DNA of 64,000 nt from Flavobacterium gelatinilyticum (GTDB lineage Bacteria > Bacteroidota > Bacteroidia > Flavobacteriales > Flavobacteriaceae). A program made the translations under genes and the position numbers. The stretch covers positions 4,402,001-4,466,000 of the forward strand of contig NZ_CP114287.1 of NCBI RefSeq assembly GCF_027111295.1, read 5' to 3'. A model generated the notes under the pieces. It saw only the letters and a program-made list of their open reading frames with translations, was not told the origin of the DNA and did not search any database. Within the stretch, counting starts at the first letter, position 1. Each line of letters starts with the position of its first letter. Shown here in pieces: positions 51,442 through 59,784 of this stretch.

Positions 51442-51981
51442 TTATTTGTTAAGTAACTGCTGTAAAGGTTTTAGCTGTTCCATATCGATTTTAGATTCTT
51501 TTAAAACCGATAGTAATGACATGATATTATTAGGATTCATGTCGTTTCCTAAAACGCGGACTACTGCAAAACCATTTTCTTTTTTATTGGCAAACACAAC
51601 AAATTCGGTAATGTTTTCGTCTGTGCCCACATAACTGATTGAAGCGCCTTCTTTTCCGGACCCCACTTTCATTAATTCCTGATATTTTGGATTTTTAAGG
51701 ATTTCAGTGACTTTTTTGCGTTCGGCTTCAAATTCAGCCTGATTTTTATCGGTTGCCTTAAAAGCCAGAATGTTCATTTTGTCAAAAGAGTTTAATGCTT
51801 CATTTTGTGCTGCAGATAATTTTGTTTTTTCTAAATTCAAAACATCAGACGAAAGATCAACTGCAATAAAATCTTTTTTCTCGGTATTTTCTACAAAATA
51901 TTTTTGAAGAGTAGGCTCAGAATTACAGCTTATTAAAACTGTTAATGCCAAAAGGACTGAGGTAAAAACGCCGGCTTTCAT
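51442..51981 (-). CDS. DUF4252 lipoprotein
   Basis: 179 residues with a lipoprotein signal (MKAGVFTSVLLALTVLISC, lipobox LISC). The mature part is DUF4252-like: FIAVDLSSDVLNLEKTKLS, FDKMNILAFKATDKNQAEFEAERKKVTEIL, and YQELMKVGSGKEGASISYVGTDENITEFVVFANKKENGFAVVRVLGNDM. It is the last gene of a four-gene unit headed by an ECF sigma factor, one base after the preceding DUF4252 gene. Membrane anchoring is predicted; function not known. Confidence 0.88.
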   Translation of the reverse strand: MKAGVFTSVLLALTVLISCNSEPTLQKYFVENTEKKDFIAVDLSSDVLNLEKTKLSAAQNEALNSFDKMNILAFKATDKNQAEFEAERKKVTEILKNPKYQELMKVGSGKEGASISYVGTDENITEFVVFANKKENGFAVVRVLGNDMNPNNIMSLLSVLKESKIDMEQLKPLQQLLNK

Positions 51982-51982
51982 A

Positions 51983-52510
51983 TTATTTTTTGTTTTTAGA
52001 AGCTTTCTTTAAATCTGATCCTCCCGGAAGATGCATTTTATCTGTCAGGAGAGAAATTTCGTTTAAATCGAAATTACCGGTTAGCGATAATAAAACCGTT
52101 TCGTCGGTTTTTGCACCGTCAACAAACATCAGTAATTCTTTAATTTGTGAGTCGCTGGCACCTGATTTAACCATTATTTTGACATTTTTGCCACTGTCAT
52201 TTACACGCATTAATTCCTCTAAACCGGCTGTTTTTATGTATTTGTCGGCAGAAGCTTTCATGTCGGCTTCGATTTTAGGGTTTTTGGTTGTAAACACTTT
52301 TAAGTAATCCAGTTTCTTAATGAGACTAATGTACTGCTGTGTTTCTTTATCAGAAGCATCAACTTTTACCTTGCTCATTAAATCGAACATTTTTTTGTTT
52401 ACAATTACAGAGGTTACGTCGTCCTGACCATCAAATTTGTCAAAAGCGCCCTGTGCATAAAATGCCTGTGTTACGAATGCGAATACTAAAGTTATGATGA
52501 AATTTTTCAT
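51983..52510 (-). CDS. DUF4252 domain-containing secreted protein
   Basis: 175 residues with a signal peptide (MKNFIITLVFAFVTQAFYAQ) and no lipobox, so soluble in the periplasm or exported. The domain has SVIVNKKMFDLMSKV, KKLDYLKVFTTKNPKIEADMKASADKYIK, LEELMRVNDSGKNVKIMVKSGASD and ELLMFVDGAKTDETVLLSLTGNFDLNEISLL. It is a paralog of the lipoprotein one base downstream, and both belong to the ECF sigma unit. Such pairs are recurrent in Flavobacteriia; a function has not been assigned. Confidence 0.88.
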   Translation of the reverse strand: MKNFIITLVFAFVTQAFYAQGAFDKFDGQDDVTSVIVNKKMFDLMSKVKVDASDKETQQYISLIKKLDYLKVFTTKNPKIEADMKASADKYIKTAGLEELMRVNDSGKNVKIMVKSGASDSQIKELLMFVDGAKTDETVLLSLTGNFDLNEISLLTDKMHLPGGSDLKKASKNKK

Positions 52511-52526
52511 GTCTGATTGGATTTAA

Positions 52527-52985
52527 TTACTGTTTAAAAATTTTGTTTTTTGATTCTTCATATTCGTTAATGTACTGCACACTTTCAATGCCTGTATTAA
52601 CATGGTTTGACAATAGGGCCAAAGCTTTCTGCGTCGCTTTTAAAGCTTCTTCGGGATTGTCATAGGTTCCTAATTCTGAATGCGCTGCAACCGGAGCTGC
52701 ATTTTTTTCGCGGACAAAGAAATAAGTCCCAATTCCCAGTAAAACAACAACTGATGCTGCAATCGAAAGCCACGCCGCGTTTCGTTTTTTAGATCGAAGT
52801 AGAATCTCATGCGTTGATTTTTGTTGTTTTACCTGAGAGAAATAACCAAACATAGGTTTGTACTGCTCCAGATGCTGCGCAACATCCGATGAAGAAAAGT
52901 ATTCTTTTAACTGGTTTTCTTCGGCAATAGTAGTTTCTCCCTGAAAGTATTTTTCTAATATATTTTCTATTTTATCTAATTCCAT
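52527..52985 (-). CDS. Single-pass membrane protein in sigma operon, putative anti-sigma factor
   Basis: 152 residues from MELDKIENIL (52985); a start four codons upstream is possible. The cytoplasmic N-terminus (about 1-70) has LEKYFQGETTIAEENQLKEYFSS, the layout of FecR-type and other Bacteroidota anti-sigma N-domains. One transmembrane helix (AAWLSIAASVVVLLGIGTYFFV) follows, then a short periplasmic tail. Its start codon lies inside the end of the sigma gene (14-bp overlap), typical of a sigma/anti-sigma pair. No conserved anti-sigma motif such as ZAS zinc ligands is present, so the role is inferred from context. Confidence 0.78.
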   Translation of the reverse strand: MELDKIENILEKYFQGETTIAEENQLKEYFSSSDVAQHLEQYKPMFGYFSQVKQQKSTHEILLRSKKRNAAWLSIAASVVVLLGIGTYFFVREKNAAPVAAHSELGTYDNPEEALKATQKALALLSNHVNTGIESVQYINEYEESKNKIFKQ

Positions 52986-53484
52986 AACTGTGTGCATTTA
53001 CCATTGATTCTCTGATTTTTTTTCTGGCTCTGGAAAGCGCTGTCCGTATTGCGGTCTCATTCATATTTACAATTTTCGCAATTTCTTCAAATTCATATTG
53101 CTCAACATCCCGAAGCTGAATTAACAGCTGCAGCTGCTCCGGAAATTCGTTTATAATTTTTTCTACCCATTCAAGGCTGTCGGCATCTTCAAGCTTTTTA
53201 TCCAGCTGCGGTTCCCGGTCTGTAAAATTAGTATGCACGATCTGGAGATTTCCTGCTCTTTTAGATTTTAACTGATCGAGACAATAGTTTTTTGTCATCG
53301 TCATGGCAAGTGCTTCGACATTATTGTAGGTATCGAGATTCTCCTTTTTATTCCATAATTTAACCATTACTTCCTGAGTAGCGTCTTCGGCTTCTTCCGT
53401 ACTGGTGAGCAATCGTTTGGCCAGACGAAAAACTTTGTCTTTGAACGGATTAACTAATTCTATAAACACATTTTGGTTCATCAC
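52972..53484 (-). CDS. ECF-type RNA polymerase sigma factor
   Basis: A 170-residue cytoplasmic sigma-70 family protein with region 2 (FRLAKRLLTSTEEAEDATQEVMVKLWNKKENLDTY, about 15-60) and region 4 (WVEKIINEFPEQLQLLIQLRDVEQYEFEEIAKIVNMNETAIRTALSRARKKIRE, about 105-160), and no regions 1 or 3. It heads a unit with a putative anti-sigma factor and two DUF4252 proteins, which it probably regulates. It is divergent from the S41 peptidase gene, whose ATG is 167 bp away. The stimulus is unknown. Confidence 0.95.
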   Translation of the reverse strand: MMNQNVFIELVNPFKDKVFRLAKRLLTSTEEAEDATQEVMVKLWNKKENLDTYNNVEALAMTMTKNYCLDQLKSKRAGNLQIVHTNFTDREPQLDKKLEDADSLEWVEKIINEFPEQLQLLIQLRDVEQYEFEEIAKIVNMNETAIRTALSRARKKIRESMVNAHSYGIR

Positions 53485-53650
53485 TGCGTGGTTAGTGGTT
53501 AGCTTATATAGTCAAGACGAGTTACGATATTATTTGTTACAGACAATATTGTTTATTTATAAAAAAAAAGTGAATAAAGATAATATTGTTAAAACTAAAG
53601 ATAGTATTTTTACGTTAATACTATACCACCAAAAACCAAAATCGGCGTAT

Positions 53651-55111
53651 ATGAAAACAATTATAAAGGGTTTATTACTTTTATTTCTGCTGTCATTTTC
53701 TTTGCAGTCATGTGAAGATCAGGACGATGTTGCTGCTCCGGCCAATCTGCAGGTAAATAATTTTATCTGGAGAGGATTAAATCAATATTACCTATGGCAG
53801 GCAGATGTGCCTAATTTGAGTGATGAGAGAGAAGTAAATCTTTATTCTTTTTTAGAAAACTACCCTAATCCTGATGATTTGTTTCAGGATTTATTATACA
53901 AACCAGCCAGCAAATTTCCAAAAGGACAAGCCGTTGACCGTTTTAGCTGGATAGTTGAAGATTACAGCGTTCTGGAACAGCAGCTTCAGGGAACCAGCAA
54001 AAATAACGGGGTAGATTTCAGACTGAGTTATAAGCCGGGAAGCACAACGGAGTTAGTAGGTTTTGTTCGTTATATTCTTCCAAATTCGAATGCATCGGGA
54101 AAAAATATCAAACGAGGTGATTTGTTTACCGGAGTCGATGGAGTGCAGCTTACGGTTTCAAATTATCAGTCACTGTTAAATGCTGACAATTATACATTAA
54201 ACATGGCGTCGTATGACGGAAGTAATTATAACGCTAATGGAGCATCAGTTTCATTACAGAAAACCAATTTAGATGAAAATCCTGTATTTCTTAACAAAGT
54301 AATTATTTCAGGAAGTCATAAAATTGGGTATTTAATGTACAACGGTTTTTATTCTAATTATGATGAACATCTAAATAATGTTTTCGCTTCGTTAAAAGGA
54401 GAGGGGATAACAGATCTTATTCTCGATTTGAGATATAACGGGGGAGGATCTGTAAATACTGCAGCGCGTTTGGCCAGTATGATTACAGGGCAGTTTGATG
54501 ATAAGATTTTTGCCAAAGAAAAATGGAATCCAAAAATGACTCAGGCTTTTGAAAATGAAGATCCGGAGTTTTTAAATGTAAGATTTGTAAACAATGTAAA
54601 AGGAAGCGCAATTAACAGTCTGAAGCTGTCAAAGATCTATATCATTACCACAAGCGGTACGGCTTCGGCCAGTGAATTGGTAATTAACGGACTTGCTCCT
54701 TATATTTCGGTTGTACAGGTTGGAGAAACTACAATAGGTAAAAATGTGGGATCGGTAACTTTGTATGATTCGCAGAGTTTTCAAAAATCAAAGGTCAACC
54801 TGAATCATAAATATGCGATGCAGCCTTTAGTTTTTAAAACTGCCAATGCTGTAGATTTTGGCGAATATACAGACGGATTAAAACCAACTTACGAACAAGC
54901 CGAACAGATTACGAATTTAGGCGTTTTAGGAGAAAGATCTGAACCGCTGCTAAATCTGACTATTTCAAAAATTACGGGTGAAGCCGCTAAAAAAATAAAG
55001 AAAGATCCAAAAGCCGCTTTAGGAAATTTTACCGATTCTAAAGCGATGTTCGGAATTAAAAATCAAATGTATCTGGAGGAAGCTCCGGAAGGATTTTTAA
55101 AATCACTGTAA
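53651..55111 (+). CDS. S41 family C-terminal processing peptidase-like lipoprotein
   Basis: 486 residues from the ATG at 53651, chosen because [21 protein letters not shown] is a lipoprotein signal (lipobox LQSC); the frame stays open upstream over the sigma promoter but has no support there. An N-terminal helical region (VNNFIWRGLNQYYLWQADVPNLSDER), a PDZ-like domain (about 130-220, GDLFTGVDGVQLT) and the S41 domain follow. The catalytic Ser is in TSGTASASELVING and the Lys in TTIGKNVGS; DLRYNGGGSVNTAARLAS is the usual preceding motif. It acts in the periplasm or at the cell surface. Substrate unknown. Confidence 0.93.
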   Translation: MKTIIKGLLLLFLLSFSLQSCEDQDDVAAPANLQVNNFIWRGLNQYYLWQADVPNLSDEREVNLYSFLENYPNPDDLFQDLLYKPASKFPKGQAVDRFSWIVEDYSVLEQQLQGTSKNNGVDFRLSYKPGSTTELVGFVRYILPNSNASGKNIKRGDLFTGVDGVQLTVSNYQSLLNADNYTLNMASYDGSNYNANGASVSLQKTNLDENPVFLNKVIISGSHKIGYLMYNGFYSNYDEHLNNVFASLKGEGITDLILDLRYNGGGSVNTAARLASMITGQFDDKIFAKEKWNPKMTQAFENEDPEFLNVRFVNNVKGSAINSLKLSKIYIITTSGTASASELVINGLAPYISVVQVGETTIGKNVGSVTLYDSQSFQKSKVNLNHKYAMQPLVFKTANAVDFGEYTDGLKPTYEQAEQITNLGVLGERSEPLLNLTISKITGEAAKKIKKDPKAALGNFTDSKAMFGIKNQMYLEEAPEGFLKSL

Positions 55112-55113
55112 TA

Positions 55114-55147
55114 AAAAAACGGCTTTCAGAGATGAAAGCCGTTTTCT
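55114..55147. terminator. Bidirectional terminator between S41 and BtuG-like genes
   Basis: The perfect stem aaaacggctttca / tgaaagccgtttt with a four-base loop is flanked by A and T runs. It lies between convergent genes. Confidence 0.88.
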
Positions 55148-55183
55148 TTTCCAAAAACTAATAAACTTAATTCTAAAAAGGAA

Positions 55184-56269
55184 TTAATCGTTAAAATAAA
55201 AACCGTTTGGACCTACACCAACCGCTAACTCTTTTTGAATAGCTCCGGCTAAATTGTAGATATAGGCTTTACTGTCTTGTTTGAAATCACCGCCATCTGA
55301 TATAAAAATACGATCGTTGTGAACAGCGAATCCGTATAAATAACCTGCCGGAGAAGTTAGAATTGCATCTGTTGAAGGCACATCTGCAGTTGTGTTCATT
55401 ACATAAACTGAACTTTTTGCGGTATAGTAAATTTTACTTTGATAAATATCTAAAAGTCCTGCTCCGTCTAAACTTTCAGGGAATGTGATTTTAGAAACAG
55501 ATTTGTCTGATAATTTTACTTTAACAAGCTCGCCTCTGCCTGTATAAGGTGCTCTTAAAATATACAAAGTTCCATTTTCTTCTTCCATAGAATCTGCAGA
55601 ATACCCTACAGTTACAGGAGTTTCTAATGTTTTAGACGTAATATTTACTATCGACAATTTATCACTGCTGTTTGGCTCTGTTATGTATAATTTATCATCT
55701 TTTAATACGATTCTGTTTCCTGTCGTATTTAAATCAATTTTAGATTCTACAGTATTAGTCGCCAGATTGATGATGGCAACATAATCATCTGTATTTGCAT
55801 TTGGGTTTGCTGTTGGATCGTCATAAACAGGATAAGTATTGGCATTAGTTACATAAGCTTTACCATCTTTTACTACTCCATATCTGGGATTAACCAGTCC
55901 GCTGTCAACCTTTGCGATTAGTTTAAAAGTATATCTGTTAACCACATTGATAACATTAGAACCGCCTGCAATAATATAAGCTTTATCTCCATCAAAGAAT
56001 ATGTTTTGAGCAAATTTTCCTAATGCATCACTTCCGTTTACTTTAGAATAAACGTCTTTTGTGAATGAGCTGAAATCATCATTCGAAAATGAAACAGTTC
56101 CTTGCCCCGTACTTCCTTCATTTAAAATAAAGAACCCTTCTTCGTAATCTCCTTTTGAAGGCGTTACGACTACATCATCATCATTGTTTTCTGTAGTATC
56201 ATCATCACTTGAACAAGAGGCAAATAATGAAATACAAAGTGCTAGTAAGAGTAATTTACTAAGTTTCAT
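55184..56269 (-). CDS. btuG: BtuG-like surface lipoprotein (DUF5074, YncE-like beta propeller)
   Basis: 361 residues with a lipoprotein signal (MKLSKLLLLALCISLFASC, lipobox FASC) and an acidic linker (SSDDDTTENNDDDVVV) that resembles the Bacteroidota surface-export signal. The rest is a seven-bladed propeller: FILNEGSTGQGTVSFSN, INVVNRYTFKLIAKVDSGLVNPRYGVV, VAIINLATNTVESKIDLN, IVNITSKTLETPVTVG and GFAVHNDRIFISDGGD. It is 5 bp after a BtuB-like receptor under a cobalamin riboswitch, the arrangement of BtuBG in Bacteroides, where BtuG captures B12 with very high affinity and passes it to BtuB. The BtuG role is inferred from domain and context. Confidence 0.85.
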   Translation of the reverse strand: MKLSKLLLLALCISLFASCSSDDDTTENNDDDVVVTPSKGDYEEGFFILNEGSTGQGTVSFSNDDFSSFTKDVYSKVNGSDALGKFAQNIFFDGDKAYIIAGGSNVINVVNRYTFKLIAKVDSGLVNPRYGVVKDGKAYVTNANTYPVYDDPTANPNANTDDYVAIINLATNTVESKIDLNTTGNRIVLKDDKLYITEPNSSDKLSIVNITSKTLETPVTVGYSADSMEEENGTLYILRAPYTGRGELVKVKLSDKSVSKITFPESLDGAGLLDIYQSKIYYTAKSSVYVMNTTADVPSTDAILTSPAGYLYGFAVHNDRIFISDGGDFKQDSKAYIYNLAGAIQKELAVGVGPNGFYFND

Positions 56270-56274
56270 AATTA

Positions 56275-58128
56275 TTAAAATTTTAGAGTTAAATACATAT
56301 TGAAATTACTTCCCGGCATAGGTCTGTCCTCATAACCTTCATAATCCTTATTAAAAAGATTGAGAACCTTAAAACCGAGTTTGAAAGAATCCAGAAATTT
56401 GAAATCGTAATCAATTCCCACATTCGAAACCGTGTAATCATTTATAATTTCATCAGGATTATTGTCTGCCCTTGTATATACAAAGCCATTGTGCAGGAAC
56501 TGATAATAAGCCGTGATTTTGTTTCTGGAATACGATGCCGAAGCGGTGACTTTATTAAACGGAACAAAAAACAACTGCTTTTTAGTTTCGTAATCTTCAG
56601 ATACAGTGTAAGCATAAGAGCCATTAAAAACCAAATGATTTTTTCCGAAAGAGGTATGCCAGTTTAGCAGAGTTTCGGCTCCGTAACTGTTTACTCTGTC
56701 CGTATTCTGAGGCGACCAAATACCGTTTCTTCCAGGTACCCACTGCAGCATATCTTTGAGTTTGATATAGTAAAAAGTTTGTGTAAGCGAAATATTTCTG
56801 AATGTAAAAACATTTCCTATTTCAGCCTGATATGAACTTTCAGGTTTTAAATCCGGATTGCCTCCCGGATTCCAGTATAAATCATTATAAGTTGGTATTC
56901 TGAAATTTCGCGAAACGTTTACTTTTAAATTGTATAATCTGCCAAACTGATATGCAGACCCAAGCGAGAATAAAACCGGTGAGTCATAATTGTCTGTAAA
57001 CTCTTTTCTGATCCCGAATTCATTTTTCCAGTTGTTTCCAATGTCCTGTTTTACAAGTAAAGAAGCAGATGTGATTTCGCGGACGTGATCGCCAAAACTT
57101 GTTCCGTAACCTTTTGTTCTGTTGTAATCTACGATACCGTTTATTTGTGTTGATTTAAATAGTGTATATCCTAAATCTAATTTTGTAATTAAGTTTTCGG
57201 TTTTACCATAGCTGAAATAATCTTTTGTATTATCGGCAAAATACTGGTAGTTTTCGAAGATGTAAGCCGTTTTAAAATTGGTTTTGAATTTCCCGAAGTC
57301 ACCGTCATATTCCAGTAAATTTCGGTTGAAACCGTTTACATATTTACTTTTTGTTTCACTTTCAGTAACAAGAGAAGTGTTACGGTCAGTATTTGAAATC
57401 TGACTATAAAGTTTAAGCGTATTTTTTGTATCAATTTTATAGCCTGCACTGGCGCTCATGGTCATAATTTCATATTCGCCATTTTGATTCCAGCGCTGTT
57501 CGCCTCTCCACGTATAACGGTTTAGATATTTATAATCATTTGTAGAACTGTTTCGGGAGAATCCAATTTGGGCACTCCATTTTTCATTAGCAATATTGGC
57601 TTTATAATTTATTCCAATAGTGTTAAAACTTCCGTATTCTAGTTTTAAATTATTCTCAAAACGATTAAAAAATGCCAAATCAGAATTTAAATGTACAGTT
57701 CCTCCAACAGCACCACTTCCGTAAATTACACTTCCTCCTCCGGCTTTTACACTTACAGAATTATAGTCAGCACCTGAAATGGTATTAAAGTCAGTACTTC
57801 CGTTCATCTGAGAATTAATATTGATACCGTTCCAGATTACAGCAGTCTGAGAAGAAGTTGTTCCTCTAAAAGAAACATTAGAAAGCATTCCTCTGCCATA
57901 TTCTTTAAAATAAATGGAAGAATTATAATTTAATAAATTAGTAAGTAAAGGTTCATTTTTATTGATAACTGAATCATTCAATTGCAATACCGACTGTGAA
58001 TTAGAATATTTTTTAAGATTAGTGTCAGAAACCAAAACTTCTTTCAGTTTGGTAATAGAATCGTTCTGCGCACAAATTACCTGGCACAACAATAGAAACA
58101 ATAAAACAAAACGCATTCTTAAAGTCAT
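56275..58128 (-). CDS. btuB: TonB-dependent cobalamin receptor, BtuB-like
   Basis: 617 residues. The signal peptide RFVLLFLLLCQVICAQ is followed by a short TonB-box region, the plug (VLQLNDSVINKNEPLLTNLLNYNSSIYFKEYGRGMLSNVSFRGTTSSQTAVIWNGI) and a barrel ending in NFMYLTLKF. No carboxypeptidase-regulatory domain precedes the plug, in line with BtuB rather than SusC-type receptors. A cobalamin riboswitch lies directly upstream, strong evidence that the substrate is B12 or another corrinoid. BtuG-like follows after 5 bp. An ATG four codons downstream is an alternative start. Confidence 0.92.
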   Translation of the reverse strand: MTLRMRFVLLFLLLCQVICAQNDSITKLKEVLVSDTNLKKYSNSQSVLQLNDSVINKNEPLLTNLLNYNSSIYFKEYGRGMLSNVSFRGTTSSQTAVIWNGININSQMNGSTDFNTISGADYNSVSVKAGGGSVIYGSGAVGGTVHLNSDLAFFNRFENNLKLEYGSFNTIGINYKANIANEKWSAQIGFSRNSSTNDYKYLNRYTWRGEQRWNQNGEYEIMTMSASAGYKIDTKNTLKLYSQISNTDRNTSLVTESETKSKYVNGFNRNLLEYDGDFGKFKTNFKTAYIFENYQYFADNTKDYFSYGKTENLITKLDLGYTLFKSTQINGIVDYNRTKGYGTSFGDHVREITSASLLVKQDIGNNWKNEFGIRKEFTDNYDSPVLFSLGSAYQFGRLYNLKVNVSRNFRIPTYNDLYWNPGGNPDLKPESSYQAEIGNVFTFRNISLTQTFYYIKLKDMLQWVPGRNGIWSPQNTDRVNSYGAETLLNWHTSFGKNHLVFNGSYAYTVSEDYETKKQLFFVPFNKVTASASYSRNKITAYYQFLHNGFVYTRADNNPDEIINDYTVSNVGIDYDFKFLDSFKLGFKVLNLFNKDYEGYEDRPMPGSNFNMYLTLKF

Positions 58129-58164
58129 AATTTCTACACTCTTTTTCCCGAGAGCTCGATATTT

Positions 58165-58345
58165 TGTTACAAAGGCAGGTCTCCTGGCTTGCGTTTTGTT
58201 GTTGACCTTCCCATTCGCTTGGGGGCGAGCAGTGGTGTTGCAGTTACAACAAACATTCTTTTAGAACTAAGCTTACAGTTGCGGGTACAGCTCAAGATTT
58301 TACTTGATTCCCTTTTAATGTGTTTAATAAAAACACAACCTTAAT
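58165..58345 (-). promoter_or_regulatory. Cobalamin riboswitch (AdoCbl-type)
   Basis: On the minus strand the consensus elements are in order: GGGAATCAAGTAAAATCTTG (58312-58293), GAGCTGTACCCGCAACTG (58293-58276), TAAGC, and the B12 box AAGCCAGGAGACCTGCC (58190-58174). Between them GCTCGCCCCCAAGCG forms a hairpin. The element ends about 37 bp before the BtuB start, so it probably represses translation or transcription of btuB-btuG when cobalamin is ample. The B12 box is an exact match to the consensus. Ends are approximate. Confidence 0.95.
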
Positions 58346-58351
58346 TTGCTG

Positions 58352-58383
58352 CAAAGATAAAGTTAAAAATATTGAATATTCAA
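58352..58383 (-). promoter_or_regulatory. Promoter of the riboswitch-btuBG transcript
   Basis: On the minus strand TTG (58383-58381) and TATCTTTG (58359-58352) are separated by 21 bp. The riboswitch begins about 7 bp downstream of the -7 box, as expected. Confidence 0.65.
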
Positions 58384-58428
58384 AATTTGTTTCACTTTTC
58401 GCAACAATCTTTAAAACAACGAAAAAAA

Positions 58429-58962
58429 TTAGAAGTTTATTTTAATAACTTGTCCGAAATTTACTTTATTTTCAAATGCATTTTTTAGCGGTAATGAAGT
58501 CTGATGACACAAAATACTTCTGATAATTCCGGCATGTGCAACAATAACAACAGGATATTTTGTTTTAAAAATTTTATCTTTTAAAAAGTCTCCGGTTCTT
58601 TCATGCAGCTGTAAAAAAGATTCACCGTTTGAAACGGGAATATTCACAAAATCTTCCATCCACGGATTAAGTTCTTCAGGCGGAATTTCGTTCCAGTTTT
58701 TCAATTCCCAGTCGCCAAAATTCATTTCCTTCAAACGTTCATCTTCTTCATATGAAATAGTGCTGATGTTTTCCCGGATATGCTTTGCCAGAATGACACA
58801 ACGTTTTAGCGGACTGGTGAAAATATGGGCTTCAGATGGCAGTTCGGAAATAATTTTAGTAAATATTTCCTCAAATGGTTCTGCAATATTTACATCCGAT
58901 TGTCCGTAGCAGATTCCTTGTTCGCAGATTGTTTCGGTGTGTCGGACTAGATAAATTTCCAT
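58429..58962 (-). CDS. cobC: Alpha-ribazole phosphatase (histidine phosphatase)
   Basis: 177 residues from the ATG at 58962 (MEIYLVRHTETICEQG); a frame to 58998 adds 12 unsupported residues. A cytoplasmic phosphoglycerate-mutase-like enzyme that removes the phosphate from alpha-ribazole or cobalamin 5'-phosphate at the end of B12 assembly. The RHT motif (catalytic His 8) and Arg in TSPLKRCVILAKHI are visible, as are EMNFGDWELKNWNEIP (the CobC-type glutamate) and HAGIIRSILCHQ. The start overlaps the cobS stop by 16 bp, so both are translated from one mRNA. Confidence 0.92.
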   Translation of the reverse strand: MEIYLVRHTETICEQGICYGQSDVNIAEPFEEIFTKIISELPSEAHIFTSPLKRCVILAKHIRENISTISYEEDERLKEMNFGDWELKNWNEIPPEELNPWMEDFVNIPVSNGESFLQLHERTGDFLKDKIFKTKYPVVIVAHAGIIRSILCHQTSLPLKNAFENKVNFGQVIKINF

Positions 58963-59735
58963 ATAAAAAGAATACTTAGGTAATACATAACTTCGCAAAC
59001 CTGTTGTGTTGCTCCAAGACAGTCTCCGGTATAACCGTCAATCCATTTTTGGAAATACCCTGCCAGAAAGTATCGTGTCATAAAAACCGGAATTAAAGCT
59101 AAAAGGATTTTTAAGTCGAAATAAGAGAAAACGGTTAAAGGAATTAAACCAAACAGAAATGCCCCGAGAATTTCTTTCCAGGTATGTTTTTTTGCAATAG
59201 GTTTGCTTTTACTCGAAGCATCATCTCTTGAATATTCGTGCGTAAAAATTATGCTTATTGCTGCCAAACGGCTTAAAGAATGTCCAGAAACAAATAGAAG
59301 GTAAATTAGTATATAATCGTGATTTGCAAAAAGCGCAATACTTTCTGAAAGTAATTTAAATTTAAGAAGAAAAAGCAAGACCAATCCAATGGCTCCGTAA
59401 GCGCCAATTGCACTGTCTTTCATGATTTTCAGAATCTTTTCTTTTGTCCATCCGCCTCCAAATCCGTCGCATACATCAGCAAAACCGTCTTCATGAAAAG
59501 CTCCTGTGGTTAAAACAGAACTCACAATAGCAAAAATAACAGCAGTTTCTGTTGAAAGAAAAAATGAAAAAAGATAAAAAGCAAGAAATGAAATAGTCCC
59601 GACAATCCATCCAATAAAAGGAAAATATCTCGTTGCTTTGTTTAGATAATCAGGATCATGAGTAATGTTCTTTGGACATGGAATTCTGGTGTAGAACATC
59701 AAACAGGTAAAAAATATATGGAGTTGTTTTTTCAT
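58947..59735 (-). CDS. cobS: Adenosylcobinamide-GDP ribazoletransferase (cobalamin synthase)
   Basis: 262 residues from MKKQLHIFFTCLMFYTRIP (59735); the longer frame upstream overlaps the cobT end and lacks support. A polytopic inner membrane enzyme joining adenosylcobinamide-GDP to alpha-ribazole (phosphate). The hallmark GAFHEDGFADVCDGFGGGWTKEKIL and IMKDSAIGAYGAIGLVL motifs are intact, with about six membrane helices after them and GYTGDCLGATQQVCEVMYYL near the end. It follows cobT by 49 bp and overlaps cobC, forming a lower-ligand assembly operon. Confidence 0.95.
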   Translation of the reverse strand: MKKQLHIFFTCLMFYTRIPCPKNITHDPDYLNKATRYFPFIGWIVGTISFLAFYLFSFFLSTETAVIFAIVSSVLTTGAFHEDGFADVCDGFGGGWTKEKILKIMKDSAIGAYGAIGLVLLFLLKFKLLSESIALFANHDYILIYLLFVSGHSLSRLAAISIIFTHEYSRDDASSKSKPIAKKHTWKEILGAFLFGLIPLTVFSYFDLKILLALIPVFMTRYFLAGYFQKWIDGYTGDCLGATQQVCEVMYYLSILFIWKFI

Positions 59736-59784
59736 CAAAAAAATAAGGGTTTTTAAATTGTACACTGAAAACTGGAACTGAACG

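Noticed and set aside
53405..53650. N-terminal extension of the S41 peptidase
   Set aside because: The extension overlaps the divergent sigma gene, includes its promoter region, and would place a lipoprotein signal internally.
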